Assembly: GCA_013399695.1 (NCBI GenBank)
Contig: VXAU01003163.1
Coordinates: 1,714,060 to 1,778,059 of the forward strand
Direction: 5' to 3'
DNA from: Formicarius rufipectus
Lineage: Eukaryota > Chordata > Aves > Passeriformes > Formicariidae
Length of the DNA stretch: 64,000 bases
Each line of letters starts with the position of its first letter. Positions within the stretch are counted from its first letter, which is position 1. The notes below the pieces were generated by a model. The model made no database searches and had not been told where the DNA came from. It saw nothing but the letters and a program-made list of their open reading frames with translations. Shown piece after piece: positions 61,018 to 64,000 of this stretch. The translations under genes and the position numbers were made by a program.

Positions 61018-63610
61018 GTGAGTGGATAAAATTATTTTCTTCATAGTAATAAATGTGGGTATCGAAGTGCAAAGTGCTGCTCAGGAGCTTGACTTACTTT
61101 ATCATGTATTTCTCTTAACTTTGAAGTTAGCCGAGTCAGTGGCACTGAGAGTGCTTTAGTGCTTGTGCCCGGATATGGGTCCCTGGCTAGCAGGAGGTAT
61201 TTTTGTGTTTTTAAAGAACAGGTAATTTAGGTGAAGTGGGAATATCCCTCCCTTGGAGATGTTGAAGGCTGGCTTGCTAAATTCTGCAGGTTTTAAAGTT
61301 CTTGCTCATAACATGAAAACTCTAGTTCTTTCTTTTCCCCATCTGTAACACGGTGTGCTTTCTTCATTAGATCCACAGCCAAAGTTAAAACACCTAAAGT
61401 GGATGCCAGATTTCCTGCAAGGAAAACAACAGAAAAAGGTGGCCCTTCAGGCCTTGCTGGAAACTACCATAGACCTCGCTTTGTGATTGTGCACTAGAGT
61501 TTTTGTGCCTTTCAAACTTCGAGATGAGCTGGCAACAATTGCTGCATAGCCTGGCAGCTATCTGAGCGCCCTAAAACAGACGCTGAAACGATGCTGACCA
61601 GGATGCAAATCTCTGTCACAGACAAACTTCCCTTTTGTTTTCCTTAGGGTTTCCAGGAGTTAGGTTGCAGAGGACTGAGTAGATCAAGTGGTCCCTTTTA
61701 TTTTTATCGGCTATAGGGACATGAGTGCCGTGTTCGGCAGCAGCTGTAGCAGGCCAGGCTGTCTGCAGGATCGACAGGTTATTACTTGCTGTCCTCGCCC
61801 ATGGCAGTGGCAAGTGATTGGAGGAGCCAGACTGTATGAGCTGCAGGAAGTCGGGCAGGCAGATGTGCTGCATCCAGCAGGGCATTTCTTCATTAAGGTT
61901 TATTTGAAATCATCTTTTGTAGCCCTTTTTGTACACCTTTGCAATGTCTATCCCTCACTCGTATCCCCACTCCCACTGCATTTTACTATTGTCTCTCCTT
62001 AAATGGCCAGGTTGCTCCCACAGAGGCACTCATAAGGTTCCCCTCTGGCCACTATAATGTGACTTTTTGTCACAGGAGCAGTTCTACAACATGCCCTCTG
62101 AAAAGGCAGGTCAGCAATGGAGCCAAATTCTGCTGGGATCTGACCTGCTAAACTCGTGTTTGGCTTCAGGTTGCAGTGTCAGTTCCTTGTTATGCGAGTG
62201 TAAACTTGTCTCTTTAGAAAACATCAGTTCTGAAGGATTTTTCTTTTTCCATACAAATGTGTTGGATTAATATCTTGTCTCATTTTTGCTTCATTGCTTG
62301 CTATTGCCAAAAGTGTAAGGTGCTCAAAGCTTGATCATGTTAATTAAACACAGCTTCCAAGAAAAGGAAAATCCAATCTGTAGAACTCAGTTGATATTTC
62401 TAGGAGTTAGTCATTTGAGAAGCTCTTCTAGTTTTCTGTTAAATGTAAGAAGGTTAAATTATCATTTATAGCCTATTCTGTACTGGGGCCCTCACTGGGA
62501 GCCCATCATGCTGAGTCTTAACTCATTGGTGAATTGAGGTTGGCAAGTAGGTTACAAATCTATTGTCAGAAGGCCATACAGGAATGTGTGTATTGAGATT
62601 GTGGAGACACTTACAGCTTAGTGTTGAAAGTATAATCTATTTTTAAAGCAAGAAAAAATTGAAGAAATGAACCTAAGCTTACTGTTCTCTGCTAAAGCAT
62701 GGAAAAAAACATTCTAGAAAGCACTCACAAAATATTTTTTCTCCCTCTACTAAAGATTAATTCTATATGGAAGATGCAGAGATCTCTTAATTAGCAGAAA
62801 GGCCACTTGTTGGACATGCTGTATGACTCAGCATGCTACTCAAGCACTTCTGAGCTCTTACAGTTCTATTCTGGTCATAATTTGTGTGGAATTAATTTTC
62901 TTTCTTATCAAGTAAAGCTGCATTACAAGATCGCCACGTGAATTTGAATCTAATGGATACCAAATGAAAATTAACAAAATGTGAAAAAGCCTGAGATTCA
63001 TTAGAAATGTAATGACAAAATAGAAAGAGCCATTGACAATTAGACTGGACAGAGGTTGATACTGTTATAGAAATAATCAAAAGATATGGGGTGGGGTTTA
63101 GAAATTCTTAAATGTACAAATTTTCCTGGAAGTATCTGGATAAAGGTATTGAATCTATGGGCAATGCGTTCTCTACACCTTGTCTCTTCTCCATTTCTTT
63201 CTCTTATTAGGTTGGTACTGATTTATTTTGTCTGCTTGCTCTTTCTTATACACTTTTCTATAGCTTGGTATTCCTGGATGGAAAGATGGTTAGACTTTTG
63301 TGTAACTGGCTTGTAAAATAAAAATGGACAAAACCTGTAAAATAAAGAAGTGGTATATTATGTATTTTTAGTGCGTAGAACTATAAATATTTTATTTCTA
63401 GTTTAGCGCAGAGCTCAATGATTAACATTCAGAGGTCTTTGTAAAATTTATCATATTTATTATATTTTTATGTATGTTAAAGCAATGCAAAATAAATCAG
63501 AAAAGGGCAAATGGTTGGAAATTTGTATTTATAGTAGATAAAGTTGGTAAGTTTTTGAACATAACTATCTTTATGTAAGACAATATTAGTACTTTTAAAT
63601 AAAATTCTTT

Positions 63611-63678
63611 NNNNNNNNNNNNNNNNNNNNNNNNNNNNNNNNNNNNNNNNNNNNNNNNNNNNNNNNNNNNNNNNNNNN
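63611..63678. other. assembly gap (68 N)
   Basis: A run of N directly followed by a 'tatat' microsatellite. Probably an unresolved AT repeat; the length may not be exact. Confidence 0.98.
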
Positions 63679-63704
63679 TATATTATATTATATTATATTA
63701 TACT
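63679..63704 (+). repeat. (TATAT)n microsatellite
   Basis: 'tatattatattatattatat' and continuing: a pentanucleotide-type AT repeat bordering the gap, whose full length is hidden by Ns. Confidence 0.9.
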
Positions 63705-63820
63705 GAGAATATTTTCTCAGTATAAAACCATGTAGTTTTTGAGCCTGGCTGGCTTATCCTTCAGTTAAAAATGCAAGTTGCATCAAAATTATTGCAATTT
63801 GCATGGTGTTCATTTTGCCT

Positions 63821-63826
63821 TTGCAG
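63821..63826 (+). promoter_or_regulatory. TLR3: splice acceptor before the TLR3 start-codon exon
   Basis: 'ttgcag' preceded by the moderately pyrimidine-rich 'ttcattttgcct'. It places the exon start at 63827, five bases before the first ATG, consistent with TLR3 genes having the 5' UTR mostly in a separate upstream exon. Confidence 0.7.
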
Positions 63827-63831
63827 ATAAA

Positions 63832-64000
63832 ATGATGGGAAATACTATTCTTCGGTGGAGCAGCTTATCTGTCAGACTCCTGTTTGTCTGCTGGCTGTGT
63901 GCATCAGTTGGAAAGCAATGTCAGATCCAAAATAAGATGGCTGACTGCAGACACCTAAAACTGACTCAGATTCCTTCGGATCTTCCAAACAATATAACGG
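63832..64000 (+). CDS. TLR3: Toll-like receptor 3, N-terminal coding exon (partial, runs off the window)
   Basis: TLR3 is an endosomal leucine-rich-repeat receptor that binds double-stranded RNA and signals through TRIF to type I interferon. A splice acceptor 'cctttgcag' ends at 63826; five untranslated bases and ATG follow. The 56 complete codons show a signal peptide (hydrophobic core about L16-V26) and then the LRRNT cap. The cap has cysteines at residues 30 and 39 and the stretch 'ADCRHLKLTQIPSDLPNNIT' (37-56), which corresponds closely to the mammalian TLR3 N-terminus, including the N-I-T glycosylation sequon (N54). The remaining LRRs, transmembrane segment and TIR domain lie beyond the window. 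Two in-frame ATGs are adjacent (63832 and 63835). The second has the better Kozak context (A at -3, G at +4), so translation may start one residue later. The reading frame is intact throughout the visible part. Confidence 0.93.
   Translation, partial: MMGNTILRWSSLSVRLLFVCWLCASVGKQCQIQNKMADCRHLKLTQIPSDLPNNIT

Larger units (their letters stand above)
61018..63826 (+). other. TLR3: putative TLR3 intron 1
   Basis: A 2.8-kb interval between the donor 'gtgagt' (61018-61023) and the acceptor 'tttgcag' (ending 63826) preceding the start-codon exon. It is mostly AT-rich. A more GC-balanced patch at about 61720-61890 stands out but has no recognised identity. It contains an assembly gap (63611-63678) with an AT-rich 'tatat' microsatellite on its right side. 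Short frames within it resemble no protein. Confidence 0.55.

Noticed and set aside
60602..61072. 156-codon minus-strand frame and overlapping plus-strand frames in the CpG island
   Set aside because: GC-rich composition alone keeps frames open. The residues are Arg/Pro/Gly-rich and match no protein, and the plus-strand frames run through a splice donor.

Overview
This is vertebrate, almost certainly avian, genomic DNA. It is AT-rich and nearly gene-free, and its repeats are typical of birds: several CR1 LINE fragments in both orientations, solo LTRs of avian endogenous retroviruses (an ERVL-like LTR with a clean 5-bp target-site duplication, and two copies of an LTR family I recognise from songbird-type genomes), and two full-length tRNA-derived retroposons with an RTE-like tail. 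There are no bacterial-type operons, and almost all open frames are chance or repeat-derived.

The one recognisable protein gene enters at the right edge. The last 174 bases are the start of a coding exon of Toll-like receptor 3 (TLR3): a signal peptide followed by the N-terminal LRR cap, cut off by the window end after 56 complete codons. About 2.8 kb upstream is a compact CpG island (about 60740-60990). It carries a consensus interferon-stimulated response element next to an ETS site and ends in a perfect splice donor at 61018. I read it as the TLR3 promoter and non-coding exon 1, with intron 1 running 61018-63826.

Everything left of the island (about 60 kb) shows no exon I can defend. In amniotes the gene upstream of TLR3 is SORBS2, transcribed in the opposite direction, so this stretch is probably the SORBS2-TLR3 intergenic interval and/or 5' introns of SORBS2 on the minus strand. 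That is a synteny inference, not something read from the sequence.

Repeat layout from left to right: CR1 (+) at about 530-1400 and 4135-5302; an ERVL-type LTR (+) at 11181-11806; CR1 (-) at 12596-13165; CR1 (-) at about 18281-20070, interrupted by one clear and one probable solo LTR; a degenerate G-rich tandem-repeat block at about 31550-34640; a composite tRNA/RTE retroposon (+) at 36868-37303 and its inverted partner (-) at 42241-42691; CR1 (-) at 43597-44290; a solo LTR at 49784-50471; and an LTR fragment at about 52800-53005.

The most interesting object is the retroposon pair. Both copies are bounded by target-site duplications, so the mobile unit is known exactly. It carries about 200 bp of leader upstream of the internal pol III A box, which a standard tRNA SINE transcript should not contain. 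Assembly gaps lie at 21719-21754 and 63611-63678, with single Ns at 5103, 5372, 5518 and 26391.
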